Shown here piece by piece: positions 63,127 to 64,000 of a stretch of DNA of 64,000 nt (within the stretch, counting starts at the first letter, position 1; every line of letters starts with the position of its first letter). The notes below the pieces were generated by a model that was not told where the DNA came from, searched no databases, and worked only from the letters and a program-made list of their open reading frames with translations. The DNA is taken from positions 186,001 through 250,000 of the forward strand of contig NZ_CANNGT010000001.1 in assembly GCF_947504225.1 (NCBI RefSeq), written 5' to 3'. The stretch comes from Brumimicrobium ulvae (lineage in GTDB: Bacteria; Bacteroidota; Bacteroidia; Flavobacteriales_D; Crocinitomicaceae). The position numbers and the translations under genes were made by a program.

Positions 63127-64000
63127 TTATTCTCTAAGATTTTTCCAATACCAATCCACTGCTTCTTTAATGCCTTCTTTAATTTTATGACTCGGTTTAT
63201 ACCCCAATAATTCCACTGCTTTCTCAATACTCGCCAAAGAATGCGGAATATCTCCTTTTCTATTTGGTCCATGTTTAATCTTAACTTTAGAAATCTCTCC
63301 ATCAAATTTAGCCAAATGTTTTTTCAACAATTCAGTTAATTGAATTAGGGTAGTGCGGTCTCCCACAGCGGTATTATAAACTTGATTTAACGATTCTTTA
63401 TTATCTGTGGTCATTGCCAGCAGATTCATTTGCAGAACGTTGTCAATATAGGTGAAGTCACGAGAAAAAGTTCCATCACCGTTAATAATTGGACTTTCAT
63501 GCTCCATGAATTGCTTTACGAATAAAGGAATTACTGCTGCATACGCTCCATTAGGATCTTGGCGTCTTCCGAATACATTAAAGTATCTCAAACCGATACA
63601 ATTCATATTGTAAGTCTTACCAAACACATCAGCGTAAAGTTCATTCACATATTTCGTAATAGCATACGGCGACAAAGGTTTACCGATGATATGTTCTACC
63701 TTCGGTAGGTTTTCGGAATCCCCATAAGTCGAACTACTTGCCGCATAGACAAAACGCTTCACACCTTCGTCACGCGCAGCCGTAAGCATATTTAAAAATC
63801 CCCCCACATTCACATCGTTTGTGGTAATTGGATCATTGATCGAACGCGGAACAGAACCTAATGCTGCTTGATGGAGGACATAGTCTTGATCTTTACAGGC
63901 TTTAAGGCAAGTGTCAAAATCACGGATATCTCCTTCCATTAAAGTAAAGTTTGAATCTTCAAGGAAAGGCGTGATGTTGTGTTGGTGTCCCGTCGCGAAA
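63127..64000 (-). CDS. NAD-dependent UDP-N-acetylglucosamine 4-epimerase, WbpP/TviC type (partial)
   Basis: The 5' end is cut by the window: the frame is open through the right edge (at least 20 more codons precede the internal ATG at 63939). The visible 291 residues are an SDR epimerase: HQAALGSVPRSINDPITTND, VNVGGFLNMLTAARDEGVKRF, YAASSSTYGDSE, the catalytic YAITKYVNELYA (Y-x3-K) and RYFNVFGRRQDPNGAYAAVI. The ALGSVPRS...GGFLNML text is typical of WbpP/TviC/Vi-antigen epimerases, which convert UDP-GlcNAc to UDP-GalNAc. It is the first gene of this polysaccharide segment seen here, separated from the rest by the ATPase gene. Confidence 0.88.
   Translation of the reverse strand, partial: FATGHQHNITPFLEDSNFTLMEGDIRDFDTCLKACKDQDYVLHQAALGSVPRSINDPITTNDVNVGGFLNMLTAARDEGVKRFVYAASSSTYGDSENLPKVEHIIGKPLSPYAITKYVNELYADVFGKTYNMNCIGLRYFNVFGRRQDPNGAYAAVIPLFVKQFMEHESPIINGDGTFSRDFTYIDNVLQMNLLAMTTDNKESLNQVYNTAVGDRTTLIQLTELLKKHLAKFDGEISKVKIKHGPNRKGDIPHSLASIEKAVELLGYKPSHKIKEGIKEAVDWYWKNLRE

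Overview
The window is a chromosomal segment of a bacterium of the phylum Bacteroidota, most likely order Flavobacteriales. The signs are AT-rich DNA, promoters with the Bacteroidota -7 box TAnnTTTG, a type IX secretion (T9SS) C-terminal sorting domain, a short eukaryote-like prolyl-tRNA synthetase, and the neighbourhood rsfS-ftsH-cdsA-psd. A Crocinitomicaceae or Cryomorphaceae-like member would fit, but genus cannot be fixed from the sequence alone. The oxygen-dependent HemF and the NDH-2 type dehydrogenase point to aerobic respiration.

Region 1 (0-31 kb) is mostly compact housekeeping DNA. It holds a T9SS cargo protein, a cystathionine beta-synthase-like enzyme followed by a BtuF-like metal-receptor protein, and a lysophospholipid acyltransferase. 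Next comes the envelope/proteostasis operon rsfS-ftsH-DUF2007-cdsA with psd nearby. After it are birA, acs, an HD phosphohydrolase, hemE with an OmpA-like protein, rpsT, two identical tRNA-Glu genes, proS, outer-membrane and peptidoglycan proteins, ndh, phoH and purC. A 0.2 kb hairpin-rich stretch at 28.0-28.2 kb, between ndh and phoH, may be an undescribed structured RNA.

Region 2 (31.2-42.5 kb) is repeat-rich. The operon guaA - LysM/periplasmic-binding protein - hemF (32.3-36.6 kb) is bracketed by two arrays of intergenic repeats (family A), one of which is a tandem 525-bp duplication. Three paralogous outer-membrane beta-barrel-like genes follow. A second repeat family (family B) is clustered at 40.9-42.5 kb around a small GIY-YIG nuclease gene. 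Both families consist of nested inverted repeats whose paired arms change together between copies, so the fold, not the sequence, appears to be what is kept. I regard this as the most unusual signal of the window.

Region 3 (42.5-64 kb, all minus strand) is a capsule/O-antigen-like locus read from the right edge toward 42.5 kb. It holds a WbpP/TviC-type epimerase, pgi, rmlA, a Wzx flippase, a DegT aminotransferase, a NeuD/VioB-type acetyltransferase, a GT56 (WecF)-like transferase, a GT2, a Wzy-like polymerase, a GT4 and a hexapeptide acyltransferase. Further on are unknown proteins, a WecG/TagA transferase, a WecB epimerase, Wza and the tyrosine autokinase Wzc. The set suggests a Wzy-dependent polysaccharide containing a dTDP-4-acetamido-4,6-dideoxyhexose and a ManNAc-derived sugar. 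Short simple repeats and repeat families lie between several genes, and a DUF4143 ATPase gene flanked by direct repeats looks like a later insertion.
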